Of a stretch of DNA of 64,000 bases, positions 1 to 14,411 are shown piece by piece. The stretch spans positions 1,227,527 to 1,291,526 of the forward strand of contig VWZP01005528.1 of assembly GCA_013396995.1 (NCBI GenBank), given 5' to 3'. The notes below the pieces were generated by a model. The model was not told the origin of the DNA, did not search any database, and worked only from the letters and a program-made list of their open reading frames with translations. Within the stretch, counting starts at the first letter, position 1; each line of letters opens with the position of its first letter. The position numbers and the translations under genes were made by a program. This stretch comes from Dicaeum eximium (taxonomy: Eukaryota > Chordata > Aves > Passeriformes > Dicaeidae).

Positions 1-2402
1 CTGGTGCCTGCCTCAAACTGGCTTCTTGTCTCTAAAAGAATTGTCTCTTCAAAATGAATCTAGCTCCCTTAGCAAGAGAGTTGTGAAAAAAAATGCATTT
101 ACATCTTGAAAGAACGAGCAAACAAACTCCAGTAACTCTTTGCCTGAGACTCCAGTGCCCCCGTGCTGTGTCTGGATAGCGAGGAAGGAGCAGCAGTGCT
201 GCAGTGGAATCTGGCCCTCCCAGACCTCTGCATCCTCCTCATGCTGCACCCTGCCCCTCTTCTCCCTGCTCACACTGTCCCACCCTCCAGCACCCCAGCA
301 GCCCTGCCTGCCTGCCTGGGAAGCCTCTGAAAGCAGGAATGTGATTCAGTGCAATGTGGTTCTTGCTGAGACAGCTGTGATTCAGTGAAGGGACAAATTT
401 GCCCTGGTGTTGAGCAAAGCAGGGCAGGCCATGGGGTCCAGGCAAGCAGCTGAGTGGGGAGTGAAGAAAACACCTTGTATGTGTTCATGGAGACAGTGAA
501 AGGATTCAGGAAAGGACAGCAATGACATGCAGAAATTGTTTTATTTGGGTGTTCTGCTGTGGGTAGAGCTGCTAAAATGTGTCCTTGGATAGCAGCCAAG
601 CTGGACTTTTGCAGGACATTGCTCTCATGTGAGTTGTTGTGTTAATCTTCTTCCTTAGGAGGAGAGGCATGAGCTTCCCTCCACTCCTGCGCTTTTGCAG
701 ATACTGTAATCATTTTCCTTCCCCTGCTTTCTTTTCCTGAGTTTCCCTGCTCATCTTAGAGGCAGCTATGTGGATTTTCTTAGGGATGGGTTAAACCCTG
801 CCTTTAAAGGAACTGGTTAGGGACAGGTGGAGCTGAGTAGGTAAGAGGGAAAATGTCAGAAAAACACAGATGAAGAAAGGAAGCCCATTTGGGAGATGCT
901 GTGACTCCAAATCAGGCAGACTGATGTTGTGATGGGGTTGAGAAGCAGGGCTGTGGTCAGCAGATGCTCAAGGAGACAGCTGGAGAAAAGGCAGCCTGCA
1001 GTAGAAAGGGTCAAGCCCTGGCTCAAGTGGGCTATGGCACATTTCCCTCAAGAAACCAGAGATTGCTCAGTTTCACAATTTGTCTGACATCCTCATGCAA
1101 AGCACTGCATGCTCAGTGACTTTCCTCTGTCCTGCTAGGGCTAATGCCCTGCTACTGATGCTTTGATTTCTCAGGCTGCTGGAATCCATGTACCACACAT
1201 GGCTGTCACTGGGGACTGCACCAGTGTCATGGAGATGCAGCCCAGCTGCTCTATTTATTGCTTTTTCCAGAAGGTCCCTGCTGAAAAATCAGTGTTAAGA
1301 AACTAAGTGTAAAAATGTTACCTTCAGTACTAAATTAAATGTTTATAATGCATAATTAAGTTTTTTTTTTGCAATAGTCTTTTGGGACATTGAATAGTTC
1401 ACTGGTTTGTGCTGAAGTCAATGAACAGTTTCTGCAAGAAAAAAGCTAAAAAGAAACCTGACACTATTTCCTTTTGTTAGTTAAATATGAACTTTTTTGA
1501 ACATTTGACTATACTTTCCTACTTAAATGAAAATAATAAGCATGCACAGGAAGTTTTGATTTGGATTGAATAAAATTATCTTCTGGTGAGGGATAGCCCT
1601 GTTTTCCTGCTGATTAGCTAAGGCTCCAGGGAAAGACTACCTGCTGAATTTGGGGCACCTACCTGAGATGCAAGGACATTAATCTTAATTTGACATCAGA
1701 GTGTATCCCATACGTGCAAAACACAGTTTACATTGACTTTGCTCATGACTGAGAGCTTGGGAACTTCAGCAAATCAGATCCTAAATTGCATCAGGCAGCC
1801 TGGAAGAGGGACAACTCCAATTTCCTCTTCAATGTGAGTTATAGCTCTGAGAGCCTCAGGTTTTCTCTGGTCATTATCCCTGTATTGGAGCATCAGTCCT
1901 TTAAAAAAATCATAATCATATTTCTGAACAAAACCCAAGGATCCTGAGGGCTGAATCCCGTGTAGTGCATTTTGCTGCAGTGAGTATTCCCCATGGGCAG
2001 CTGAAATGCTATTCCTTTTCCTTCTCATTAAGACAATGAGCAGCACTTGGGTTTGCGTAGACTGCCTGAAAGGAAATGTGCAGAGAACTAGGATTTTTAT
2101 CTTGACCCTTCCCAGAAAATTCAACTCCTCAGTTGCAAATTAGAAATAAACCCAGGGGCTATGGAAATACCAAACAAAAAGGGCTGTAAAATTGTTTTCC
2201 TTTAAAAGGAATAGAAGACTGTAAGAAAACCCTCTTGAGCATCCTGTACAGCTTTCTCATGTGCTCACTAGAAATGGGTCTTTCCTTATTATATTCTCAA
2301 ATGAGATTTTGTGAACTTCTCTGAGTTGGTTCAAGTGCTGTTTAACATGCTTGGATAGGACTCACGCAGGGGGAGCCTGACTTTTTGACCTCCAATATGA
2401 AC
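1..2402. other. Unrecognised non-coding sequence
   Basis: I see no gene, RNA gene or recognisable repeat here. Open frames are short (116 codons at most, at 1774-2124 minus) and show no domain. A T-tract and AT-rich patch lie near 1320-1380. The base composition is ordinary for avian intergenic or intronic DNA. Confidence 0.5.
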
Positions 2403-2466
2403 ACAGAATCATAGAATTATTTGGGTTGTGTGGGACCTTTAAAGGTTATTTAGTCCAGCCCCTGAG
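2403..2466 (-). mobile_element. CR1 LINE 3' tip (minus strand)
   Basis: The stretch begins with the tail words ATCATAGAATTAT and continues with GGGACCTTTAAAGG and TAGTCCAGCCCC. These are the reverse complement of the CR1 3' end, in which a GGACCTTTAAAGGTCC-like block precedes short terminal repeats close to ATTCTATG. Only the last 60 or so bases are recognisable, so this is a severely 5'-truncated copy, as is usual for CR1. It has no coding capacity. The similarity fades after about 2466 and I did not extend the call. Confidence 0.8.
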
Positions 2467-3320
2467 CATTTTGAGTAGAGTCTTTTGGATTAGGTGGTAC
2501 CCATGGATAAGATTAGACTGGGAACTCCCCACTAGAAAGAGCCAGCTCTTGGTCCTGTGCTTGCTGTGCCCCATTTCAGTACAGGCTCCACTCTTCCATG
2601 TTTGTAGTCCTGTCCATAGCCCTGCAATTCTCCCACTCTGCAGCCCAGGGAAACACTGCACCAGCAGCTCCTTAGAGTGCACTTCACTGGCACAGGTCTC
2701 TGGCCAGGTATCTCTCCCCTCTTTTGATGCTTTTTTTCATTGCTAGCTGTTTCTCTTTCTACAGAGTATCATTTTCTCATGACAGAAACCAGATATTTTT
2801 GAAATTTGCTATCAAGTCTTGGCTCTCCTTAAAAAGCTTAAGCAATAAAATCATGGAACCTGGTGCTTTTCATTTTCTAGTGAATGGGCACAGAATATAA
2901 ATTACCTCTCTCTCAAATTCCTGTGCCTGGCTCAGTCAGTTTTGGTTCTGATGAACTCTAAACCTCTGGATTTGAATAGGGATTTACACGGGAATGTTTC
3001 CAGGTTTAAGTGTAGCTGCTTTTACCCTCCCCCAGCACCATTTCTGTTTGCTTCAACTTCACTTGAGTCATTTATTTGCCAGTCACTTTCTCCACTCCTG
3101 GAAAGCCATTAGAATTGATTTCTGCAAGTATTTTAAATACTTCTGCTAGTCTCTGTAGGGATGTCTCGGAGTCTGCACAGATTGCTGTCACTTGGGATGA
3201 TACTGGAAGATGCTGCATTTGTACCAAGAGAAAAATCTCTCTTCCCACATCCTTCTGTTTCTCATTTCTTCTCTGGGCTTCTAAGCAGAAAGTGTTCCTG
3301 ATCCTTTGAAATAAATAGTT

Positions 3321-3363
3321 AGTGGAAATAAATATGAAATTCAGTGGAAATAAATATGAAATC
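3321..3363. repeat. 22-bp direct tandem duplication
   Basis: The unit AGTGGAAATAAATATGAAAT plus TC occurs twice head to tail, the second copy lacking one T. A partial match (GAAATAAATAG) precedes it at 3308. It is AT-rich and most likely a replication-slippage product. Confidence 0.85.
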
Positions 3364-5247
3364 TGGGCTCCATGGAAATCAATAGCAAAAAGCTTGCTTG
3401 ACTTCAAAGGGCTGACCTGGATGGTTAATGGCACTAACTTAATGCTGCACATAGGATAAAATCCACTTGTGAACCATGTACTGTACCTGAGGAGCCCAGG
3501 GTTGTAACATGACTTTGTTACTAGCTGGTTTGGTTGAAACAGAACCTAATTTTTCTCATGGCTTGGAAAATTGTGGACGTTGTCATCCTTTTTCTGTAAG
3601 TAAGCTAATCTTTTTATTGATACAGTGCACACCAAGCACCACAGTGATTTGTGATGTGGGAAGGTCTTTTGTTGCAATTTCAGCATGGCCCTGAAAGCAG
3701 CTTTAATGACAGAAATGGAAAAACCAGTTACACATGCCAAATCATTATTCTGAGAGCTCCTCCAAATGATATGAAGGAGTATAAGGCCTACAGTGCAAAG
3801 AGATTGTGGAAAATCTGTGGGCAGCATGTGAATCACTTTGTCATGCTTCTTTATGGCACACATGGCACCACACACTTTATTTAAGCCAGCACCCTGCAGA
3901 TCAAATCCATTTGGAAGAAAGGTGATTGGTTCTGTGGAGCTGCTGGACATGAAAAAAATAGGTGTGTGAGACATGCCTGCAGTTGTCTGTGAAAATGTCA
4001 GGGAAAAACAGGGGTATTAGAAAGACTTCAGAATCTGGATGTGAGGTTTTAGCTTTTGTCCTAACTGGACTTGGAAAGGTATTTCTATAGTTTCAAGTTA
4101 ACCAATTCAAAGCCTTATTGTGTTGGGCCACATTTGCACAATGGAATTAAAAACACATATTTGAGGAAAATTGAAATCAAGCAGTTAATGACTAAGTTTC
4201 AGGATTTTTTTTCTTCCAAAAGACAAAAAAAAAAGATAATAAGAAATAAGATCTGGGTGGTAAAGCTACTCACTGAAACATTTTTGACATTCAGTCAAAT
4301 GTCTTAAGTAATCTAACAAACTGGTGGGATTTGAAATTGCTTTTGTTCTTGTTAAGGCATTGTTCATCCCTGCCTGCATAGTCCTGCCTGCCCCACTTCT
4401 CTCTCCACAACAGCCCTGGTTTGTGCATGGTGGAGGAGTGCAGGAGAAACCATGGAAAGGCCCATATGGCTTTCCTGCTGAAACATGCCTGCACCCCACC
4501 CAGACAGAAGCATGTCTCAGCCAACTTACTGGCCCAGTTCGAATAGGCAGCTGGTAATGTCCGTCTTTAGGTGCGTTTCAGTGGTTTTGCAGCCTGAAAA
4601 GTGAAATAATTATTGTAATGCTGTTTACTGCCTTACATTAGCAGCCCAAAGGCACCAGATTCTGAGTATGGCCATCCTGGGAAATCCATCTCACAGCTGC
4701 CCTGAGTTTATTGTCACTCTGTTACTCACCCAGGCTGCTGGGATGTTAGGCCAGGCTTTGTAAAAGGTCCATCTTTGGGCCATGGTCGTGGGATTTGCCA
4801 GCAATGACGTTCTGTCCTTGGTGAGCAGTCACACCACGTGCACAGAGCTTTCAGCAGGATCTCCCACCCTGCACAGGATGTTTCTTAGAAGGCTGCTTCC
4901 CATCAGGACTCCTGCTGCACCAGGCTGGGGATGGGAAGGCATCTCCCTTTCTACTGCCACTAGTGAGGGGACCATGTGAAGGTCTCCAAAATCAGAGTGG
5001 ATTGTGCTAACCTTGGGGAACTGCAGATTTTTCAAATCAGAGTTTTGAATTAATTTTTTCTGACACAACACCATCTAAGAATCTCAAAGTATTTTATCCA
5101 AAAGTCATACTTGACAGTTCTCTGTACATAATTTATTGTCCATATGCACTTTTCATTCCAAAATCACCCTGTCTTAAAAAACTTAAAAAACTTTCTGCAG
5201 GAAAGGCAGTATCAGAATAAAATATTAAGTATGTGTGCTATGGTAAT

Positions 5248-5306
5248 GAATACTTTCAATATAATATATACAATACTTTCAATATATAATACTTTCAATA
5301 TAATCA
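5248..5306. repeat. AT-rich imperfect tandem repeat
   Basis: The word AATACTTTCAATATA recurs three times with variable AT spacers. The local sequence is almost purely A+T and would melt easily. No function is visible. Confidence 0.75.
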
Positions 5307-8300
5307 ATTATAGCCTAACACGATTCAGATAATTGATATGATTTTCATAAAGTGCTGTGGGTGCCACAGGTACTATCTGACTGCCTGGTGAGGGATATAT
5401 ATTATAACATGGTGTGCAGTAATTGTGCAAGTTGTATTGCAAAATGGAGAAAAAAAAATGTGGAGTTCTGGCAGAACATGTTTCTTAACTTCCTAAACTT
5501 TATGCTTATGAGTATTTGTTAGGTACTCCAAAATCATTATGAATTTGAGCATCACAACATCATGGAAACATTTTGAAAAACTTGTTGAATCAGGTCTCAG
5601 CTGTAATTCTTACAATATGATAGTGGATAAATCCAAATTTTTATTTAACATCCTTTTCCCTTTTGGATACAAAGGAACTGGACACAGAGAATAAAGCCTT
5701 AGTTTATGTAACTACTTCATTTATACATGTGTTTACCTAAGATTTTATGAAGGACAGCATGACTTCTCTATACTTTTCTACATCCCAAAGAAAAAACAGA
5801 GTAGTTTCTCCTGCTCTGAGCATGGAGAGATACTTTCCCCAGCCAGTTTTGGACTCTGACAGCACAGAAGTTCACACCAACAGCTTTATGTGCTCAGGCA
5901 ATTGTTGGACTGCTGTTGTTGCAAGCCAGCAAACAGCATAATAATATGTATTACCTGAAATTTCATTAAAAGTCTCATTTTTTCATGAAATGTGGGGGAG
6001 TAAAGAAGTGATCCCCCTTTCCACATGTGGCACTTTGACCTGCGCAGTCTGCAGCACTTGCTTTGTGTGCAGCCCCTAAAGGGCAGCCTTGCAGGGGTAG
6101 TAGTTGTGTGACCATATTTTCCCTGTTCATGCTGCTTTCCTGTCTGTAGTCCTGTAACAAATCCTTTAAAACCTTTAAACTAGGGGTTCAGTGGGAAAAC
6201 CCTGCAATTCAGCCACACATGCACTCAAGTGCTGCCGCTTGTGTTTTTTGATGAGTGCTGCTGTCTGCTCTTCCACTTAAAACTGACCCAAACATTTAAT
6301 CTGTGATCACAGAACATACCTGATGCAACCACAGCAATGGTAAAGCGATGTGTGGAAACTATTTAAAGTATTTAAGCATAATTTCATGACATTTAGCAAC
6401 TGGAAAGAACAAAAAACTCATGTGGTCTGTGTATACTTTCCAGAACATGTCCCCAGCTGGCAAAATGCCATTTCACTACTTGCCTTGCCCCATACCCCAG
6501 CTCTTATCCCTTCCCCTGTTCAGTGGAACAACAGGCAAGGATTTGCAGCCTTCAAGAGTTTCTGCCTTACAAAGGGTCTTTCTAAGACTAGGCAGATTGC
6601 AAAAGAAGACACAGAAATTAACATAATTTTCTCTACCTTTCTGAAGCTAATTATAGGGGTTTTTTTTGGTGTCTTTAAATCACTGAGTTTCATCAACAGC
6701 AAATAATAAGGGATGTCTTGTTTCCATTAGGGTTAATATCACAATTTTGCCGGATTATTCTCAGTCCATAACTCAGTGGAAACAATGCATCTTTTGTAAT
6801 AAAGCTTCTACCAGAAACCTTGGATGTTTTACAAGAAGGAAACATTGGCTAAGACTACAACATAAAAATGTGGTCTATGATTCCCATATAGATGTATAGT
6901 ATTAATACATGCTGCCATGCCAAAAAGTTGCTGGTACACCACATCCAGAATGGGATAGATGAGGGAAATGTATTTTTCTGCTGCCTTTCCATGCCTTTTT
7001 TTTTCCAAGTGAGGGATGTAGTACAATATACTCATGTAATAATATGCTTAAAATCACTTATGTTCAAATGAAGCAAAAGACTCCAAAGCATTCACTGCCT
7101 CCAAAACTATGCCCTTACGGTTTCAATTAAAAGGAAATTATTTGCTTTGTGAAACTTTGCCTGGATCTTTAATTTTTCCTCATTGTCTGAATACAGCTCT
7201 AAAAAGCTTCTGTACTTGAAGTCACTAATCAGATTTCAGTTGGCAACAGTCATATGTCATGTCATATCATGTCACACAAATATTGGCTATTCAGTCCAGT
7301 CTGCAATAATGAAGGTTTCATATCATCTTGTCCCTGGCCTTTCTAATACACAATTTAGGCACTCTGCTACCCAAGAGTATTTTCAGATTTTCAGATGATT
7401 TTTTCTGGTACTTCCTGATGAGGTGGCAGTTTAATTTTTCAAATCATAGCATTGATTACATCAGTTTTGTGCCATGCATGGGGCTATTGATTCTTTCCTC
7501 AAGAAATGAATATAAAAGCAAGCAGCAATGGCCAACTAGTCATTAATTGCAAACTTTCCTATACTCCTTAAATGTCTAGAATAATAAGTTCTTTCAAAAC
7601 AGAGTATGAAAGGAAACTCCATCCAGCCCAAGAAGCAGAGTGCTCGTACATCACTGTGCCCCCATCCCTGCTGTGCGGCCGTGGTTTGTGCGGTTGTGCT
7701 CACACAGAGCTCACTCAATGCACTTCAGCTGGTGGGCCCAGGGGCTCCACCTTCTGTTTGCTCACTGGCTCCCTTCTCAAGAGCTCAGTCTACCCTTCCT
7801 TCATCTTCTATTATTTTTCTGTGCATTGGTAGCAGCTGTGATGATCCAGGGCACTGCATCAGCAGCTTGTGGGAACCGGGTATTTCCTGTATCATCCCCA
7901 AAAGCTGCAAGGCACCACCATTCTTGAGCTGCAGCTTCATGCTGCAGTGAGCACTTGTCCCCTCCCTGGCTCAGAGTGAGTTATTGCCTCTGCTTTCAGG
8001 AGAGGTTGATGCCACACAGAGCACAGAGCCTCCTCCTGCCTTACACAACGTTCCTACTGAGTGTGGAAATGTCTTCTTGACTTTTTCACTTGTCAGTGCT
8101 TTCTGCAACTCCACATAAAGAAGTGAGTTGTTGCTTGTTTAGGTATGGCAATGAGCAGTTGTGAGTGTCAGCTAATCAGCTGAGTGGAAGAGGGATGGTT
8201 TTGTTTGGAGTGCCAGGCAGGGACAGATGTCTACCTTGTCAACTTCTCACTTTACCTTGTGATATTTCATTGCTAATTGGTATTGTGACAATGAGGGAAC

Positions 8301-11300
8301 TGCTTCCAAAGGAGTCTATTACTGAGTCCAAAATGGCTAATAAAAATGTCTTATGAATTGAAATGTAGTTCAATTTGAAAGGAAATTATATCTCCCTGGA
8401 GACTTGTGAATGCTTTGGGAAAGAGTGTTCCACCATTCTCTTCTTTGTTGCAATGCTCTATGCTGGAAAATATATTTTTATTACAGCTGGTTGGCTTTAA
8501 AGACATACTTGTTCCAATACATTGATGGGAGAATAGATGAAGAACAAGTTCTCGTGAGTGCTGCTAAATTAAAATCAGTGAACTGTAGGCACTCAAGGCA
8601 AACAAGTCTTCATCTACTCAATGTTTCCTTGGGCATTTTGCTGGCCAATTTTACAGCCATGGGCAAATGAATAACTTTCTTTTCCTACAGGCTAGTTGTT
8701 ATTGCTTTGTGTTGTTGTCACCCATAATATTTTGCTGGCTTCTGTTTTATTTCTTCTTAATCCACTGTCATATTTGATCATATCAGTCTAAGAAATCTTT
8801 CCAAGAGCAGTCAAAGCATCAAGAACATCTGGTTTATCTCTGTATTTTCCCTAGGTTTGGTGTCTTCAGCATGATAGTTTATGAGTGTTTTTCCACCTTC
8901 ATTAGTCAGACCACTTTATGAAGATGGGTAAACAACATTATCTCTGCTTACCAGCTGGAAACAGTGATGCATAGAGAGAATGAGTGGCTTCCCGAGGCAA
9001 CTGAGGAACAATGAGTTCAGTAATGAGTCACTGCTGAGGTACCCAAATGGCCTGGTCTCCTAATGCCCAGCCCAAGTCTGATCTGCCATGGCATGGCTCC
9101 TGCATCCATGGGAGAAGTGAACCAGAGCCTCATGCAGCTCTGCTTTGTGTCTTTGGCTCTGCTGGACACGGGTCTTATGGATGAGGAAAAATACTTGCTG
9201 TCAGACTGCCAACAATAATAATAAAAATAAGTGTTTGGTAAAGCGTTCCCCAAAAATATTTACTGAATATTATCAACAAAACTTTTGATGTGAGAACTAA
9301 AGGCAGTTCAGCTGCAGTTCAGCAGAGTCTGGCTGGGACAGGCTCATCTCAGCAGCTCAGCATCCCATCCAGCTGTATCTCTGTCATGCCAAGACTTGGG
9401 ACATTGCACCAGCTCAGCTATTTCTGAGTTATATTGATGCCATATCTGAAGATGAGCAAGACTGACATCCAAACTCCCAGGACGTGTCAAGGCAAACAAT
9501 ATTCACAATGGGTGGGCTGTGCTGTGTTCTGAGGGATACAGACTGTGCATAGACTCAATCCTTTATTCCTAATTGTAAGGGAATCCCCAAAAGGATGAGA
9601 TATGGGTTGGTTTTATACTTCTCCAAAAGATGAGGAAATCTACATTTTCCTTCACCTCAACCAGGATTAATGGTTTCATAGCTTGTCAGTAACCTTTAAA
9701 TAAGATTAATCTCTGGCCTATGAAGTTTCTTGTGGTTCCTCTCCAGCAGAATATCAGGTCTCAGGTCTCTACTTGCCCTGTTGTGATCTTTCTTGAAGCA
9801 TCTGCAGCCTGCCATGGTCAGAGACCTGAAACTGGAGTAGGATGGACATTTGGCCTGTCCTGGTAATAAAACAAAATTTAACTTTTTTGTTAACTTCCAT
9901 GCTCACGCACATAGAAAGACAGAACAGAGAGTAAGTCCTGTGGTACACTTTTGGTAGACTATGCCAGGTATTATTGCCCCAAATTCGTAAAAATCAATAA
10001 ATCCCATCTGAAATACAGAGCAGTGAACGGCCTGGATTTGTCTCATTTGCTTAGGCTATGATGAAGAAATGGAACCACAGCATCCTTTGATGTGAATTTC
10101 ATTCCTAGAATTAAAATTTCCTGTTTTTCTCTGTTGGTGGTGCTTTTAATCTCCTGAATTGTTAAAAGCTGTCTCATTTTAGGGTAACACAGTTTAACTG
10201 AAATACTTGACTGTCACTCTTGAAAATCTTAATATCAAGAATTATCTGAGCCATTGTGGGTGCCCTGTCAAGACTCCCTCTGCACAGACCACAGCCAGTA
10301 AAATGAGGGCAGGAATTCTTCTTACAAAGGGTTTTCAACAGAGAAATATCTGGTTTCTTATGAACACGAAAAGCATGCACAGTATTTGTTGATAAAACAC
10401 CAAAGAAGCAAGCTTGTTTTTGAAGGGTATTGCTGCTGCTTGTGTAAGAAAACACCACCAGTTCTGTGTGCAGTGGAAATGGGCCAGCTGGAGTGGCCTG
10501 AGTGTCCAGGGTGCTGCTGCTGGGTTTCTAATGACACTCCTCTTCCCCAATTGCTGCAGCAGCACCACTCTGTGTGTATGAATAAATAATAAAAGCTGTG
10601 ACTCCAGTATGGAGGCTTTATATGACAGCACACAACTGGCTTAAAGCCCACTACAGCTACTGTCACACAGTGCCAGCTTTCTGGCTCCCTCTTCTAGGCC
10701 CAAGGCTGTGGCTTGTAGCAGGCATCCATTTTATCCCCCGTGATTTGTGAGCCCATGTAAGCACCCATGACATACAGCAGAGCCCTCAGAGTGAAAAAGC
10801 TTTTTGTTTTCTTCTCCTCATCTTCACTAAGCATCTGTTTGGCTGCTGCTTGATAAGATGAAATTAAATTAATGAAATTTAATGCCTTGGATGCAGGAAC
10901 AAAATACACAATTGTGAAGCCACTGATAAAAGTTACATAATGTTATATGCAATCCCAGTTCAATACATGTGAAATTATTTCTGCAAGAGTCAAATGGTGT
11001 CAGTCAAGATTATATTTTAATGCAATACAAGGTCTTTGCCCTGAGAGTGTCTAACTGGTAAAATCCCAGATGGGCTCCACTCTGTCTGTTGCTTATTCTC
11101 ACAAGACTATCATGAGGGCCATTCAGAGAGATGTCTTTTCTCTTTCAAACTAATGCATCGTGAATAAGCAGTGGAATCTTACTATCACATCCCTGAAATC
11201 CAGCTAGTATCATCTTTCTGTTTTCTTTTCATCAGTAATCTAACTGACAAGGTGCCAGTTTTAAAAGAAGACCTCTGGAGGAAACAGAGACACTGATTTT

Positions 11301-14300
11301 GTATTCTGTTGCTTGTTTATCTTGTGTGTAAAAAGGATCTGCATTTTTTTGTTTGGTGATTTTGATTTTCTTTTTAATACCTTGTCAAATCTTCTTGCAT
11401 GATTTTATTGAACAATTTGTTGATGTGACAGAGGAGAAGCTTTTACTGGCACCCTTCTGACATTCCTTTTCAGGCCATTAAATATCATCTACAGTGGGAT
11501 TAGGCTGTGCTTGAGGGCCTGGAAAAGCTAAGGTGCTTTTGGGGAACTTGAATTTGAAAGCAAAAATATCACAAAAGCCAAAGCTTTAATTCCATTTCCC
11601 TTTTACATGAACACCTGGAGTTGTGAATATAAAACCATAAGCCCCCAATATCATAAAACCTCCTGAAATAACAGGTGGACAACAGATATCTCATGGCATT
11701 TGAGCATGGCCTCCCCAGCTCACAGAGGAACTGGCAAGAGAGGATGAGCAGAAGGGCTGTGTCAGAACAGGGCACAGCCTGCAGTGCTTGGGGATCTCAC
11801 ACTGCAGTTACACACACGATTTCTCTGAGGTCAAAGCTGCTTAAAAATCTCTGCTCTGAGCTGCCTCCCTTCCTGCCTATACTGCTTTGTCCATCATGCC
11901 ATGCCTACAAGCCTACTCTGCTTGTGGGGCTTTTTCATTTCAACCAGACCTGAAAATCATGCATTAGAGGCAAAAGTAACCTCCACAAACCCACAATGTT
12001 TCCTTGAAAAGTTTCTTAAACTTGCATTAAGGCACAGTTTAACAAACAGTTGCACTGGTGTAAGAAAAAAGATGCTGAAATACAGTACATTGACAGAAAT
12101 AACAGTCTGGGGGCAAAAGCTCCTTACCCTTAACCAAACAAGCTTTGCTCTTAGGGAGAATGCTCTTCTAACTGCAGCCTGGGGCTGTGCTCTGCCAACC
12201 AGGCAGCTGTGGGAAATGCTTTTGCAACTGATGCCTCCTTTATTCTTTAAAATGTTGCTGTTCCCAGTCCCTTCTGTATTAGCAACAAAAAATGAAGTGT
12301 GGATATGGTTTGTAAAACCCATGCAAACTGTGGTTCAAAAGGTTCTGGAAAACAATTATTTTCATTATTTCCAGGGTTCCCATTTTAGCCTGGCTTTTGC
12401 TGACTCTAGGACGTGAAAAAGAAGTCCCCATAACACTGGTGATTCCAACAGCTGCAAGAGTCTTTGAATTTGAGATAATGTTTTGCTCACTAGGTTCAAA
12501 AATCTGCTTTTCTAAGCTAATCTTTCCTCAAGCTACAAGAACTTGGGCACATGGACCTTGTCTGCTTTTGCATTTGTAAATTTCTTAATATACAGGGAGC
12601 TGATGCTCTTCCATATACACAATGATTGCAATAGTGAAAAAAAACCCCCAAGGCTTGTCATCCTGATATGACTAAATTGCAGCTCTGGGCACTGCCTCAA
12701 TACAGGCTGCAAAATGTTATTCAGCCACTTGAGTATGAATTACTTCCCCTATCACTCATTAACATTTCTCAGCAGCTTCCTGAGAATAAGATTATAAACT
12801 GAATATATGGAGAAATCCCATGTGTGTGTTGCTCCAGGATAACCCTAATCCTTCCTGAAGAACTTGGAGTATTTTTCCTCCTCATTTCTCTCCTGTTATG
12901 TGCCTATCCTGACAAGCTTGCAGCAGTTCTTGTGTGACATGATTTAAAAAAAAATCAGATGTCTCAAAAATCTAGAGACTGCAAACAAAAAGCTAATTAG
13001 AACTGTTCAGTCCTCACATAGCATTACTCTAAGAGGAGTTATTTAGGTGCCTTATCGTGCTTTTGCATATCTTTCTAATTTTAGTCTATTTTAAAATGCT
13101 TAGTATCAAGTTCCTAGATTTGAATTGCCTGTCTGGGACTAACATAGTATTTCTGTAGCATTTTACCCTTAAGCTGTGATACAACCTCAGAATTAAGACC
13201 AAGTTAATACAGCTTGGAAGAGTGGAGTGCCTTTCAGACTGTCCACATCGGATGCAGGAGGGGCTCCAAACTGAGATATCCCATTGTTCCAATGGAAGTC
13301 ACTTGTGGGGAAAGCCCATGCAGTCAGTATCTGCTGGGCAGTTGAACAATTATTCTGCCATAGCCTATAAAGTTGATCACAAATATATTACAGCATATAA
13401 TTTTAAATAATGCAGTAGAGAGAAAACTGGTAGCTGTGATGCAGTTTTAATCTTACTGCTGACATGGGAGAAATTAGGCTGTGATTCTGGCTGTTTGGGA
13501 TAATGAAAGCAGTCTAAGAAGATAAATCAAAGAGAATTTGAGGGATTGTGAGTGCAATGGATCAAAACAAAGCAATTCTCTTCTTTCCCCATCTCCCTCT
13601 CTGCCCTCTTTGAGCCTGCTGTAAGTTGCCCCTAGCAATTATTTTTTAAAAGGATAGTCATGCTTAGTAGGATAGTCTTCTTCTAAACTAATGCCAGTGC
13701 ATTGGTAAGAGCAGCAAGGAAACAGAGCAAACACTAAAAATCTGGTCTTTGTTTTCTGTGGGAAGAAATTAGGATCTGATGGCCGGGACTTTTCTTAAGC
13801 AGCAGCAAGTAAATTGTTTCAAAACCATGTATATTCCAGCTCTCTGTACAGTTATATACTGTGATAGACTAAATCATCTGCATTGGAAGCAATGGGAATT
13901 GCATTTTAGTCTTCAAGGATTTTGGTGGTGTATGGCTTGAAATAGGTGAATAAGAGCCAATACTGTATTGTAATAAAGGGACTGAATGTGTAACTGTGTC
14001 CCCCAAATATGTGGGATGATGACCAGAGGTGACTCAGTTCTGCAGGACTCTGAGTTCTTGGAGTCCTGGAACCACTGAAATTCATGCTGAAGGTACAGTG
14101 AGGGCTGCCTTCACCCCAGGTCCTGCAAGGCTTGGTCACCTACAGGCACTGATGTGAAGAGCTGTGAGTGCCAGCAGCCCAGAGGAGGGGAGGGCCTGCC
14201 TGGCTGGCAGGAGATGGATGAGCTCATGGCCGGGTGCCTGCTGGGCTCCCAGCAGAGGTGGCTCAATGGGCTCTAAAGCTGCTACTGCTTTCCCAGCAGG

Positions 14301-14385
14301 ACAGACTGTTCCTGCTTTCGAGAGTTCAGAAGCAGGTTTTTATAGGAATTTGAGCTTTATCCTTTTCCTCCAGAGGAAGGAAGTG

Positions 14386-14411
14386 TTCTCTTTTAGCATT
14401 CTCTTTTAGCA
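14386..14411. repeat. 13-bp tandem duplication
   Basis: TTCTCTTTTAGCA is repeated exactly twice. It resembles a duplicated splice acceptor (pyrimidine run followed by TTTTAG), but no exon could be recognised downstream. Confidence 0.8.

Noticed and set aside
11901..12416. 171-codon open frame (plus), the longest in the window
   Set aside because: No recognisable domain, no convincing splice or start context, and a composition like the surrounding non-coding DNA. Frames of this length are expected by chance in 64 kb.
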